Origin: Oscillospiraceae bacterium
GTDB lineage: Bacteria > Bacillota > Clostridia > Oscillospirales > Oscillospiraceae
Length of the DNA stretch: 32,698 nt
Direction of reading: 5' to 3'
NCBI GenBank assembly: GCA_022792945.1
Contig: JAAWBZ010000085.1
Span: 1-32,698, forward strand
The notes below the pieces were generated by a model, which was not told where the DNA came from, made no database searches, and saw nothing but the letters and a program-made list of their open reading frames with translations. Every line of letters starts with the position of its first letter. Within the stretch, counting starts at the first letter, position 1. Both the position numbers and the translations under genes were made by a program. Below are positions 7,501 to 14,958 of the stretch, in pieces.

Positions 7501-7541
7501 TACGAAAAAAGCCGGGGAGCGGTACAACACCGCTCCCCGGC
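7501..7541 (-). terminator. Intrinsic terminator of the ABC exporter operon
   Basis: A perfect 12-bp stem GCCGGGGAGCGG / CCGCTCCCCGGC (7511-7541) with a seven-base loop is followed on the minus strand by TTTTTT (7510-7505). It lies 110 bases past the permease stop. The rest of the 7392-7650 gap shows no gene. No terminator with a T-tract is visible on the plus strand for the YjbQ operon, though this stem could also slow transcription from that side. Confidence 0.85.
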
Positions 7542-7650
7542 AAGTCACAGCTCCACCAGCGCGGAAAGCTGTTTCAGCAAATCGGGCAGAAGGCCCCACA
7601 AGGTGGAGGCAAGGTCAATCCGGAACACACAGCCGCAGAGGACCTTCCTC

Positions 7651-9243
7651 CTATAAGCGCACAAACCGTTCCGCCCCGCGGCGCTTGAGCCAGGCGCAAA
7701 GCGCCCAGGCGGCCAGCGCCATCACGGCCGCGCAGACACCCAGATAGCCCTCCTTCCCCAGGGGCTCCATCAGGAAGATGCCCAGCACCACCAGCACCAG
7801 CACCGTCCCCCAGTCCGCAAACAGCGCCAGCACCGCGCTGCCGCTCTGCTTCACCGCCTGCGCCTCGCTGATCCAGTCCAGCCGCGGCAGCAGCAGGTTC
7901 AGCGCCAACCCCAGCGCTGCGCACAGCAGGCTGAACACCTGCGGGATCACCACCGTCAGAACTGCGCCCGCCGGCGTCAGATGGAGCACCGCCGCCAGCA
8001 CCGCCGAGCAGATCAGCGCCGGCGGCGCCGTCAGAAGCATGTGCAGCAGCAGCTTGGCCCGCAGCACCTGCCAGCCGCGCACCGGCATGGACTGCGCCAG
8101 CCAGATGCTCTTGCCCTCCAGGGAGACGGACGGGGCCGTGATCAGGTTCATCGACAGCACCAGGCAGATCACACCGCAGGCAAACACCGCCGTCCACTCT
8201 GACACCACAGGAAACGCCCCCAGAAGCATTACCAGGTCCTGCCGCTTGATCACCGCCGCCACCGCGCCCGCCAGCAGCAGTACGCTGCCCAGCGCGCCGT
8301 TGAGCATATATGTGGGACTGCTCCAGAAGCGCCGCAGCTCCTTGCCCAGCAGCGCCCGGTCCTGGGAGCTGACCTTCAGCGTCCGCTCCCGATAGCGGAT
8401 CTTCGCCGCGCCGCGTTTGGTGGTGGCGATCTTCAAAAACGTCCGCGCCAGCGCGAAATACACCGCCGCGAAGGGGAGCGCCACGCACAGCGCAAACCAC
8501 AAGAACGCCAGCGCGTCCCCCTGGGCCGCCTGCCCCATCTGGTAGAGGGGGAAGAGCGCCCTGCGGATGGTCTCCCCCACCGCCTGGCTGTTGAGCACCA
8601 GCAGCTGGAGGTACTCGCTCATCTTGAAGTACAGATAGAAGTACGCCGCCAGGAAGCCCAGGGAGAGGATCAGCGTAATCAGGCTCTTCCGCCGCATCCG
8701 CGACGAGATCAGCGCCACCAGCCACCCCAGAATACATGAGAGCGACAGGGACAGCACCGGCAGCAGGAAGAAAATGCACACCGCAAAGACCACCGCCAGC
8801 GGCGTGGGCGACGCCTCCTGCAAATACACCGCCAGCGACGGCAGCAGCACCACCGCGCTGAACAGGAAGCTCTGCCCGTACAGCGCCGCCATCCGGCTGC
8901 CCAGAATATAGGAGGGCGGAATGGGCATGGAGAGCAGCAGCTCATTGTCCTTGGCCTCGAAAAGCTGGGTCTGGGCGGCGAACACGCTGCCCACCACCGA
9001 CAGCGCCACAGCCATGGTGCCCGTCAGCGCGAAATACAGCCAGTCCAGCCCCGCCGACACCAGCGGCGCGCACAGCTGCCCGGCCATCATATAGAAGAGA
9101 TACAGGAAACACGCGCCCACATAGAGCATCAGCAGCCCATACCCGGCCATGCCCATCCGGGAGCGGCGCCTGCCGGCCCGCCGGCCGCGGAACATCCCGG
9201 CCAAGGTGGCTTGGATGCGGGTGCGCAGCAACGCTTTAAACAT
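7651..9243 (-). CDS. ABC-2-type exporter permease
   Basis: This 530-residue protein is strongly hydrophobic, with about 12 predicted membrane segments in two halves (roughly residues 30-250 and 315-515). A polar middle stretch contains KEDRALLGKELRRFWSSP-like residues, typical of putative ABC exporters that work with a single ATPase. A basic N-terminus (RGRRAGRRRSRMG) precedes the first segment. It overlaps the end of the ATPase gene by eight bases and is thus coupled to it. It forms the membrane half of an export system of unknown cargo; such pairs under a small repressor often handle antimicrobial compounds or membrane stress, but this is only inference. Confidence 0.82.
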   Translation of the reverse strand: MFKALLRTRIQATLAGMFRGRRAGRRRSRMGMAGYGLLMLYVGACFLYLFYMMAGQLCAPLVSAGLDWLYFALTGTMAVALSVVGSVFAAQTQLFEAKDNELLLSMPIPPSYILGSRMAALYGQSFLFSAVVLLPSLAVYLQEASPTPLAVVFAVCIFFLLPVLSLSLSCILGWLVALISSRMRRKSLITLILSLGFLAAYFYLYFKMSEYLQLLVLNSQAVGETIRRALFPLYQMGQAAQGDALAFLWFALCVALPFAAVYFALARTFLKIATTKRGAAKIRYRERTLKVSSQDRALLGKELRRFWSSPTYMLNGALGSVLLLAGAVAAVIKRQDLVMLLGAFPVVSEWTAVFACGVICLVLSMNLITAPSVSLEGKSIWLAQSMPVRGWQVLRAKLLLHMLLTAPPALICSAVLAAVLHLTPAGAVLTVVIPQVFSLLCAALGLALNLLLPRLDWISEAQAVKQSGSAVLALFADWGTVLVLVVLGIFLMEPLGKEGYLGVCAAVMALAAWALCAWLKRRGAERFVRL

Positions 9244-9949
9244 GGTCGTCCTCCAATTCCAGGAACACTTCCTCCAGGGACGTGTCGCCCTTGACGTCCT
9301 CCATACTGCCGGCCTTCATCAGCCTGCCGCCGCGGATGATGGCCACCTTGTCGCACAGCTTCTCAGCCACCTCCAGGACGTGGGTGGAGAAGAAGATGGC
9401 GCTGCCGCGGCCGCACAGCTCCCGCATGATCTCCTTGAGCAGGTGTGACGCCTTGGGGTCCAGGCCCACGAAGGGCTCGTCCATAATCAGGAGCTTCGGC
9501 TCGTGGAGCAGGGCGGAGATGATGGCCAGCTTCTGCTTCATGCCGTGGGAGTAGGCGCTCACCGGCTGGGCCAGGTCCGCAGTCAGCTCAAAGGTTTCGG
9601 CGTACTGCCGGATGCGCGTCTGCCGCACGTCCTGGGGCACACGGAAGATGTCTGCCACAAAGTTGAGGTATTGGATGCCTGACATAAACTCATAGAGGTC
9701 GGGGTTGTCGGGGATATAGGCGATCCTGGCCTTGCAGGCCAGCGGATCCCGCCGCACAGAGACGCCGTCCACCAGGATCTCTCCCTGGTCGAACTGCAGA
9801 ATCCCGCAGCAGGCCTTGATGGTGGTGGTCTTGCCCGCGCCGTTGTGGCCGATGAAGCCGTAGATCTCCCCCCGCTGGATATGGAGCGTCAGGTCATCTA
9901 CCGCCGTTTTGGCGCCGTAGGACTTGGTAAAATGGTCAATTTTCAGCAT
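9236..9949 (-). CDS. ABC transporter ATP-binding protein
   Basis: This 237-residue ATPase drives the exporter encoded by the overlapping permease gene. Walker A is GHNGAGKTT at residues 34-42, the signature is YSHGMKQKL, Walker B is LLIMDEPFVGLDP, and the switch histidine lies in FFSTHVLE. The C-terminal DTSLEEVFLELEDDHV is typical of exporters of the CcmA/NatA group. An AAGGAGAGG ribosome site precedes the ATG. It is transcribed from the promoter at 10085-10113, with an operator-like palindrome over the start point, so the pair is probably controlled by the divergently encoded XRE protein. Confidence 0.92.
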   Translation of the reverse strand: MLKIDHFTKSYGAKTAVDDLTLHIQRGEIYGFIGHNGAGKTTTIKACCGILQFDQGEILVDGVSVRRDPLACKARIAYIPDNPDLYEFMSGIQYLNFVADIFRVPQDVRQTRIRQYAETFELTADLAQPVSAYSHGMKQKLAIISALLHEPKLLIMDEPFVGLDPKASHLLKEIMRELCGRGSAIFFSTHVLEVAEKLCDKVAIIRGGRLMKAGSMEDVKGDTSLEEVFLELEDDHV

Positions 9950-10066
9950 TTGGTCTCGCCTCTCCTTCGCAAATCGGTTTGTCCGGTCCGCTGGGTACGC
10001 CCATTGGACGGCGGGCAGGCCATTTTTGTTCCGCGCGGACGCCGGTTTGCAGATATTTTTTGGGTT

Positions 10067-10082
10067 GTGTGGAATGCCACAC
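10067..10082. promoter_or_regulatory. Palindromic operator 1, GTGTGG-N4-CCACAC
   Basis: The perfect six-base arms around AATG cover the expected start point (near 10078) of the exporter promoter, where a bound repressor would block initiation. Confidence 0.65.
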
Positions 10083-10084
10083 GC

Positions 10085-10113
10085 ATTATAGCACCATTAC
10101 CGGCTAAAATCAA
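10085..10113 (-). promoter_or_regulatory. Sigma-A promoter of the ABC exporter
   Basis: On the minus strand TTGATT (10113-10108) and TATAAT (10090-10085) are 17 bases apart. The leader to the ATPase ATG is about 128 bases. It lies exactly between the two palindromes. Confidence 0.82.
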
Positions 10114-10123
10114 GAGTAGTTTC

Positions 10124-10139
10124 GTGTGGTAATCCACAC
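10124..10139. promoter_or_regulatory. Palindromic operator 2, GTGTGG-N4-CCACAC
   Basis: The same arms as operator 1 enclose TAAT. It lies 57 bp centre to centre from the first site, upstream of the exporter -35 box and directly before the ribosome site of the XRE gene, so it could serve autoregulation and DNA looping. Confidence 0.65.
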
Positions 10140-10157
10140 AAGAGGAGATGCCGGCGC

Positions 10158-10394
10158 GTGGAGCAGAAGATCAAGCAGGACCAGACCATCGGCCAGAACA
10201 TCCGGGCGCAGCGCCTGAGCCGTGGCTGGACGCAGGAGCGGGTAGCGGCGCAGCTGCAGCTGTGCGGCGTGAACATGTCGCGGGATTTCTACGCGCACAT
10301 CGAGAACGGCACCTATAACATCCGCGTCAGCGAGCTGGCGGCTCTGCGCCGCCTGTTCCAATGCCGCTACGACGACTTTTTTGAGGGAATCTAG
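10158..10394 (+). CDS. Small XRE-family DNA-binding regulator
   Basis: This 78-residue protein is almost entirely a Cro/CI-type helix-turn-helix: IGQNIRAQRLSRGWTQERVAAQL is helix 1 to the start of the motif, and the second half, NMSRDFYAHIENGTYNIRVSELAALRRLF, has the usual family pattern. Translation starts at a GTG (10158) with AGGAG ten bases upstream; the nearby ATG at 10148 is out of frame. It diverges from the ABC exporter, and two identical-type palindromes lie between them, so it is the likely repressor of both. There is no effector domain, so it may dimerise and sense through degradation or a partner protein. Confidence 0.85.
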   Translation: MEQKIKQDQTIGQNIRAQRLSRGWTQERVAAQLQLCGVNMSRDFYAHIENGTYNIRVSELAALRRLFQCRYDDFFEGI

Positions 10395-10424
10395 CGCGGC
10401 AGAAACCGCACTATGCACCATCGG

Positions 10425-10453
10425 AACAGCCCCTGCCGGCGGCAGGGGCTGTT
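10425..10453. terminator. Hairpin between convergent genes
   Basis: A 13-bp stem AACAGCCCCTGCC / GGCAGGGGCTGTT with a three-base loop lies between the XRE stop (10394) and the transporter stop (10471). The T-tracts are short (GTTTG on plus, GTTCC on minus), so termination may be incomplete. Confidence 0.65.
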
Positions 10454-10470
10454 TGAGGTCTTATGGCCCG

Positions 10471-11040
10471 TCACATCCCGAAAACCGCGTACAGCGCCAC
10501 GCCCAGCACGCCGGCGCCCGCCATGACATACAGCGGATTGGGCTTCCACTTCCGCAGGACAAAGACGCCCGCCGCGAAAATGGCGATGGAGATCCAATTC
10601 ACCGCCGTCAGATCCTCCGGCAGCGCCCGCTGGCCATAAACCGACAGGATCACCAGCGAGATCCCCGCCGACGCGATCATCGCCACCACCGCCGGCCGCA
10701 GGCCCGCCAGAATCCCCTGCACCATGGTCAGCCCGCGGAAGCGGTAGTAGACATACGCCAGCGTCAGCACGATGATGCACGAGGGCAGCACGCACCCCGC
10801 CGTTGCCACAAGGGCCCCGGGGATGCCCGCCACCTGGATGCCCACGAACGTGGCGGAGTTGATGGCAATAGGTCCCGGCGTCATCTCGGCGATGGTCATG
10901 ATGTCGGCAAACTGCGCCATGGTCAGCCACGGGTGCAAATCCACCACCTGCTCCTGGATCAGCGGCATGGCCGCGTACCCGCCGCCGATGCTGAACAGGC
11001 CGATCTGGCAGAAGCTCCACAGCAGCTGCAAATAGATCAT
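10471..11040 (-). CDS. Chromate transporter family protein, second half
   Basis: This 189-residue membrane protein has one CHR (chromate_transp) domain. It shows SIGGGYAAMPLIQEQVV near residue 18, and MTIAEMTPGPIAINSATFVG, the conserved PGP segment, near residues 50-70. About five to six hydrophobic segments follow. In Firmicutes two such short proteins replace the single two-domain ChrA, and both are needed. The start is the ATG at 11040, overlapping the stop of the first half by four bases. Chromate export is the founding role, but short pairs in gut anaerobes often have no proven substrate. Confidence 0.85.
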   Translation of the reverse strand: MIYLQLLWSFCQIGLFSIGGGYAAMPLIQEQVVDLHPWLTMAQFADIMTIAEMTPGPIAINSATFVGIQVAGIPGALVATAGCVLPSCIIVLTLAYVYYRFRGLTMVQGILAGLRPAVVAMIASAGISLVILSVYGQRALPEDLTAVNWISIAIFAAGVFVLRKWKPNPLYVMAGAGVLGVALYAVFGM

Positions 11041-11612
11041 TTCGCCGCCTCCCTCCGCTTCTTCTCCCGGTACCAGGTGTCTGCCGCGCCGATCACGCCG
11101 CACAGGAGGATAATCAAAATAATATTCACGCTGAAAAACCGCACCAGCACGAACGCCGCCGCCATCACGACCACAGGCAGGATGCGCTTTTGCCGCACCA
11201 CACTCCTGCCCATGGTGTACACCACGTCGCAGATCACCGCCGCCACCCCCGCCAGCATCCCGGTCATGGCCATGCTGACAATGGCGTTGTCGCGGAAGGC
11301 GGCGTAGAAATAGGAGATCACTGTGATGATCACCAGCGGCGGCAGGACCGTCCCCAGCACCGTCAGCAGCGCGCCGCCCACGCCCGCCGTATGGTAGCCC
11401 ACCAGGATCGACGCGTTGACCGCGATGGCCCCGGGGGACGACTGGGCGATGGCCGTCAGGTCCATCATCTCCTGCTCCTCGATCCAGTGCAGCTCCTCCA
11501 CGAACTTCTTGCGCAGCAGCGGAATGATGACAAACCCCCCGCCGAAGGTACAGGCGCTCAGCTGCAGCGTCGATAGAAACAGCTTTTTATAGCGTTCTGC
11601 CGGATATTTCAC
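11037..11612 (-). CDS. Chromate transporter family protein, first half
   Basis: This 191-residue single CHR-domain membrane protein partners the gene at 10471-11040. Landmarks are CTFGGGFVIIPLLRKKFVEE near residue 22 and TAIAQSSPGAIAVNASILVG, the conserved PG segment. The start is a GTG at 11612 with AGGAGGAAAT upstream; its last base positions overlap the stop of the HAD gene (GTGA, four bases), so all three genes of this operon are translationally coupled. An upstream open extension of 40 codons lies inside the HAD gene and is rejected. Confidence 0.85.
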   Translation of the reverse strand: MKYPAERYKKLFLSTLQLSACTFGGGFVIIPLLRKKFVEELHWIEEQEMMDLTAIAQSSPGAIAVNASILVGYHTAGVGGALLTVLGTVLPPLVIITVISYFYAAFRDNAIVSMAMTGMLAGVAAVICDVVYTMGRSVVRQKRILPVVVMAAAFVLVRFFSVNIILIILLCGVIGAADTWYREKKRREAAK

Positions 11613-12451
11613 ACCATTTCCTCCTCTTTCTCCAAGCATCGCAGCAATTCCAGGACACTGAGAAACGTATAGTCGGGCTGGACGGCGCTCTCGCGCACCA
11701 TCTGCTCGGTGGACTCGCCGGAGAGGACGCACACGGTGTCCACCCCCGCGCGCACGCCGGCGGCGATGTCGGTATAGAGCCGGTCCCCCAGCACCACCGC
11801 CTCCGCGGGCGGCACGCCCGCCGTCCCGCAGGCCGTCAGGATCATATCCGGCTCGGGCTTGCCCAGGAAGCGGGGCCAGCGGTGGACGGCGTATTCCAGC
11901 ATTTTACAGATGGACCCGCAGTCGGGCACGGCGCCGAACGGCGCGGGGCAGACCCAGTCTGGGTTGGTCGCCAGGTAGACGGCGTTCTTCTCCAGCAGGA
12001 GGCGGGAGGCGTCGATGAGCTTCTGATAGCGAAGCTCGGTGTCGTAGCCGATGAGCACCACGCCGGCGCCGGGATCGTACTGTGTCGTCACAGGAATTCC
12101 GCTCCGGCGCAGCTCCGCCACCAGCGAGCCGGTCCCGACACAGAACACCAGCTCCCCGGGGTACTGTGCCGCCAGCAGCCGCGCCGCCGTCTGGGCAGCG
12201 GTGCAGAAGTCGGCCTCAGCGGCGGGGATGCCCAGGGCACGGAGGTGGCCGGCGCAGTCCCGGACGCTGCGGGAGGAGTTGTTCGTCACATACACGGCCC
12301 TGCCGCCCGTTTCCCGGATGTGGGAGAGCAGCGGCAGCGTGCCGGGAAACACCCGGCCCCCGTTGTAGAGGGTGCCGTCCAGGTCAAAGAGAAACAGGCG
12401 TTTGCGGCGCAGCGGGGCGGCGTCTTTTCCAAAGTAGTCCAAGGCGTTCAT
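11609..12451 (-). CDS. HAD-superfamily IIA hydrolase (NagD-like phosphatase)
   Basis: This 280-residue cytoplasmic phosphatase has all HAD motifs: FDLDGTLYNGG with the nucleophile Asp23 and Asp25, VTNNSSRS (motif II), GKPEPDMI with the motif III lysine, and VLGDRLYTDIAAG (motif IV). The C2a cap between motifs II and III is of the NagD/4-nitrophenylphosphatase type, which acts on small phosphates such as nucleotides or glycerol phosphate. It is the first gene of an operon with the two chromate-type transporter halves. A promoter lies 25-55 bases upstream. Confidence 0.88.
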   Translation of the reverse strand: MNALDYFGKDAAPLRRKRLFLFDLDGTLYNGGRVFPGTLPLLSHIRETGGRAVYVTNNSSRSVRDCAGHLRALGIPAAEADFCTAAQTAARLLAAQYPGELVFCVGTGSLVAELRRSGIPVTTQYDPGAGVVLIGYDTELRYQKLIDASRLLLEKNAVYLATNPDWVCPAPFGAVPDCGSICKMLEYAVHRWPRFLGKPEPDMILTACGTAGVPPAEAVVLGDRLYTDIAAGVRAGVDTVCVLSGESTEQMVRESAVQPDYTFLSVLELLRCLEKEEEMV

Positions 12452-12476
12452 GGGGACACTCCCAACGTTTTTTTAC

Positions 12477-12506
12477 AGCATACCATATACCCCGGCCCGC
12501 TGGCAA
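12477..12506 (-). promoter_or_regulatory. Promoter of the HAD-transporter operon
   Basis: On the minus strand TTGCCA (12506-12501) and TATGCT (12482-12477) are 18 bases apart; a GGGAG ribosome site and the ATG follow. The gap 12452-12749 holds only this promoter and the hairpin at 12553-12574. Confidence 0.55.
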
Positions 12507-12552
12507 GAGGCAATGCCGCGGAGATACGGCCGGCCGCGTTGCAGGGCAAAAG

Positions 12553-12574
12553 CCGCCACCGGGGCCGGTGGCGG
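12553..12574 (-). terminator. Terminator of the zinc-ribbon gene
   Basis: The stem CCGCCACC / GGTGGCGG (extendable to ten pairs with a two-base loop) is followed on the minus strand by CTTTTG. It lies about 175 bases past the zinc-ribbon stop. Confidence 0.55.
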
Positions 12575-12749
12575 TTCCATGGTGAAGGCTATCAATTACA
12601 ACCGGACCAGCCGTTTCTCACAGCATTTCTCGCTGCTTTCATGATAGAGCCTCCCCGGCCGTTTGTCAAGTCCGGATGCCGGCCCCGGCGTGTCTGCGCG
12701 CGCCCTTGCGGGATTCTGCCGCTTTTCCTCGGATCTGCTTATGATTTTC

Positions 12750-13022
12750 TTACAGCCTTCTCCACCGCTTCAGGGTTGGAAACCAGCTGCGCATGCCCTG
12801 CTCCGCCGCCTCCTGCGGGCCAAAGGGGAAGCCGTTTTCCGCGTTGAACTTCAGATTGTACGCGATCATGTCCTCCATGGTGGCGTCGGGCGCGGTGAAC
12901 GCCCCGTTCCGGCAGCAGTAGCGGCAGTAGTCGCCGCTGGGCGCGCCGCCGGCCTCGGTGCCCGCATCGGCGGGGTTGTCCAGGGGCATCCCGCAGCTCT
13001 GGCAGAATTTCCGTTCTTCCAT
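12750..13022 (-). CDS. Putative zinc-ribbon domain protein (PF12674 type)
   Basis: This 90-residue protein has four zinc-ligand cysteines in the family arrangement: FCQSCGMPL near the start, then GTEAGG and YCRYCCRNGAFT, followed by the helical ATMEDMIAYNLKF and the closing FPTLKRWRR. This matches the small putative zinc-ribbon family common in Firmicutes, whose members stand alone or are fused to regulators. No function is established. An AAGGAGGTTATTTGT ribosome region precedes the ATG. It stands alone between two terminators. Confidence 0.82.
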   Translation of the reverse strand: MEERKFCQSCGMPLDNPADAGTEAGGAPSGDYCRYCCRNGAFTAPDATMEDMIAYNLKFNAENGFPFGPQEAAEQGMRSWFPTLKRWRRL

Positions 13023-13127
13023 ACAAATAACCTCCTTGTGATGCGGCGGGGCTGTCCGTCCCGCCTCTTTTCATAGTGTACGCCCGTAAATCAGACACGG
13101 TCTGTCAGGTTTTTATTGTTTCGGCAA

Positions 13128-13171
13128 AAAAAGTGCGGCGGCATGGGCGCTCCCCTGCCGCCGCGCTTTTT
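13128..13171 (-). terminator. Intrinsic terminator of the coiled-coil gene
   Basis: The arms GCGGCGGCA / TGCCGCCGC, extended by A-T pairs, surround a 12-base loop. On the minus strand the stem is followed by a run of seven T residues. It begins five bases after the stop codon. Confidence 0.85.
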
Positions 13172-13175
13172 GGGA

Positions 13176-13622
13176 TTACGAAAGCCGCGTAAACCGGCTG
13201 TGGCGCTGCCGGTAGGCGTCGTTGTCCTTCTGGCGCAGCTCCTGCTCCACCTGGTCCAGCTGCTTTTCCAGCGTCTGGCGCCTCTGCCCGTCGGTCTCAG
13301 CGGCGAGCTGCCGCTCCAGCTCCTGCTGCCGCTTTTTCAGTCTCTCGATCTCCCGGTCCACCTGGTCGGTGCTGCCCATGCAGCGCTCCGCCTTCGGGTC
13401 CTCTCCTTCCGGCTCGCCGGGGCGGTCAAAGCGGATGCTGCGCCGGCCCTCCCCGTCCCGCTCCGGCCAGTAGCGGCCGGAGGGCGTATGCGGTTCCTCC
13501 GGGGTATAGGTGTCCATTGCCGGCGTCCGCGCCCGGGCCTCCGGTACGGCGGGAGTCTCCGGCGCTTTTCCGGCGGCGGCGACGGGCCGCGCCGCGGCGG
13601 GCTGTATGCTGGAAATCGTCAT
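13176..13622 (-). CDS. Hypothetical protein with C-terminal coiled coil
   Basis: This 148-residue protein is not recognised. Residues 1-75 are low-complexity and rich in Ala, Pro, Glu and Arg, without a signal peptide. Residues 85-140 form a charged heptad-rich helix (DREIERLKKRQQELERQL and following), a clear coiled coil. It ends SRFTRLS. A strong ribosome site (GGGAGGG) and its own promoter and terminator argue that it is a real gene, transcribed alone. It lies immediately downstream of the two-component operon, which may or may not be meaningful. A cytoplasmic scaffold or flagellar/sporulation accessory role cannot be excluded or supported. Confidence 0.65.
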   Translation of the reverse strand: MTISSIQPAAARPVAAAGKAPETPAVPEARARTPAMDTYTPEEPHTPSGRYWPERDGEGRRSIRFDRPGEPEGEDPKAERCMGSTDQVDREIERLKKRQQELERQLAAETDGQRRQTLEKQLDQVEQELRQKDNDAYRQRHSRFTRLS

Positions 13623-13647
13623 GGCGATCCCTCCCTTTCACGGCTCC

Positions 13648-13677
13648 ATGCTACCACAGCGGCGGCGGACGCCGCAA
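13648..13677 (-). promoter_or_regulatory. Probable promoter of the coiled-coil gene
   Basis: On the minus strand TTGCGG (13677-13672) and TAGCAT (13653-13648) are 18 bases apart, about 26 bases upstream of the ATG. Confidence 0.45.
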
Positions 13678-13706
13678 GGCTTCGGCCCTGAAATGCGCCC
13701 CGGGCG

Positions 13707-14957
13707 TCACGAAATGTCCAGCAGCACGCTGAGGGTGAAGCGCCCGCCGGCCTTTTCCGTCTGCACCGCGCCGCGGTACTTCCCCGCTGCCGCGCGGAGG
13801 CTGGCAAGGCCGGTCCCCGGCGGGGGCAGGGGGCCCTCGGGGCAGGTGTTCTCGAAGGTCAGCAGATAGAAGTCCCCCTGCCGCTGCCCCGCGACCCGGA
13901 GGAACGGCGCATCCCCGCCGGCGCGGCAGGCGGCGACGGCGTTGTCCAGGGCGTTGGCAAAGATCACGCACAGATCCGGCTCGTCGATGCCGCAGGGCTG
14001 CGGCAGGACCAGGGCGACCTCCGCCGTGATCTCCGGCGCCAGCCCCAGCTTCTCCCCCAGCAGAATGTCCACCACGGGGCTGCCGGTCTGATAGGGGCCG
14101 GTCAGGGAGGCTGAGACAGCCTCCAGCTTGCTCAGGTACGCCCGCCCCGCCTCCAGCTCCCCCCGCCGGAGCAGGCCGTCCAGGACGGAGAGGTGATTCC
14201 GGATGTCGTGGCGGAAGGCCCGGGTCTGCTCACTGCGCGCCTGCGCCCCGGCCAGGTAGGCCCTCTGCGCCCGGGCCGCCGCCTGGACCTGGATGCCCTG
14301 GCAGAGCTGGCGGTAGGCGTACAGCGTACACAGCAGCGCCCCCAGCCCCATGGCCTGGAGGAGGAGAAGCACGCCGTGCCGTCCGGCCTCCGCCAGTGTG
14401 GGGACCAGGGCGATGCCGCCGTAGGCGGTGCGGAGGATGTACAGCTCCGCGGCGAAGCAGAAAAGCCCCGGGAACAGCAGCAGACCCAGATACGGCGTCC
14501 CGCTCTCCCCGGTCCACCGCAGGAGCCGTCCCACGGCGGCACAGCACCCCGCGCACAGCGCGAGGGAAGCCACCAGCGCCGCGGCCACCAGCGGGTAGAG
14601 CGCCGGTTTTCCCAGGAAATACGGAAACACCGCCGCTTCCACAGAGTTGACGAGGCCGAAGGAAAGCTGGGTGATGCAGAACGCAAGCACCGCCGCCAGC
14701 CAGGACGCGCCCCGGCGGTTCCGCAGCCCCACGCGGCTCACGCCGCAGAGCGCCAGCATCCCGAGGCCCATGGGCGTCAGCACGGCGCCGGGCAAAAGCG
14801 CGCGGCAGGCCAGCTCCACGGCGGCGAGCAGGGCCAGATAGACGGCGAAATGCCAGGGGCGCGGCCGCTTCCCCGTGAGCCGCCCGGCGAAGCCGATGTG
14901 CAGCGCCGCCTGTCCGGCCAGGGCGACGCCCTCCAGGCACAGGCTGAAAACGTCCAT
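13707..14957 (-). CDS. GHKL sensor histidine kinase (AgrC-like)
   Basis: This 416-residue membrane kinase has about six transmembrane segments in residues 1-215, a short coiled linker and a C-terminal kinase of the AgrC/GHKL class. The phosphorylated residue is probably His250 in FRHDIRNHL. The N box is FANALDNAV around residues 333-341, and the G box is GTGLASLRAAAGKYRG. It lacks extracellular sensor domains, as expected for kinases sensing peptides or membrane conditions. It starts one base after the stop of the response regulator gene and forms an operon with it. No AgrB or AgrD-like gene is visible nearby, so the signal is unknown. Confidence 0.88.
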   Translation of the reverse strand: MDVFSLCLEGVALAGQAALHIGFAGRLTGKRPRPWHFAVYLALLAAVELACRALLPGAVLTPMGLGMLALCGVSRVGLRNRRGASWLAAVLAFCITQLSFGLVNSVEAAVFPYFLGKPALYPLVAAALVASLALCAGCCAAVGRLLRWTGESGTPYLGLLLFPGLFCFAAELYILRTAYGGIALVPTLAEAGRHGVLLLLQAMGLGALLCTLYAYRQLCQGIQVQAAARAQRAYLAGAQARSEQTRAFRHDIRNHLSVLDGLLRRGELEAGRAYLSKLEAVSASLTGPYQTGSPVVDILLGEKLGLAPEITAEVALVLPQPCGIDEPDLCVIFANALDNAVAACRAGGDAPFLRVAGQRQGDFYLLTFENTCPEGPLPPPGTGLASLRAAAGKYRGAVQTEKAGGRFTLSVLLDIS

Positions 14958-14958
14958 C

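Noticed and set aside
10023-10137. Open frames in the exporter-XRE gap
   Set aside because: They overlap the promoter and palindromes and have no ribosome site.
12579-12644. 21-codon open frame between the HAD and zinc-ribbon genes
   Set aside because: It has no ribosome site or promoter and begins right behind a terminator stem.
12739-13098. 119-codon frame overlapping the zinc-ribbon gene
   Set aside because: The 90-residue frame holds the conserved cysteines and a good ribosome site, so the other frame is a shadow.
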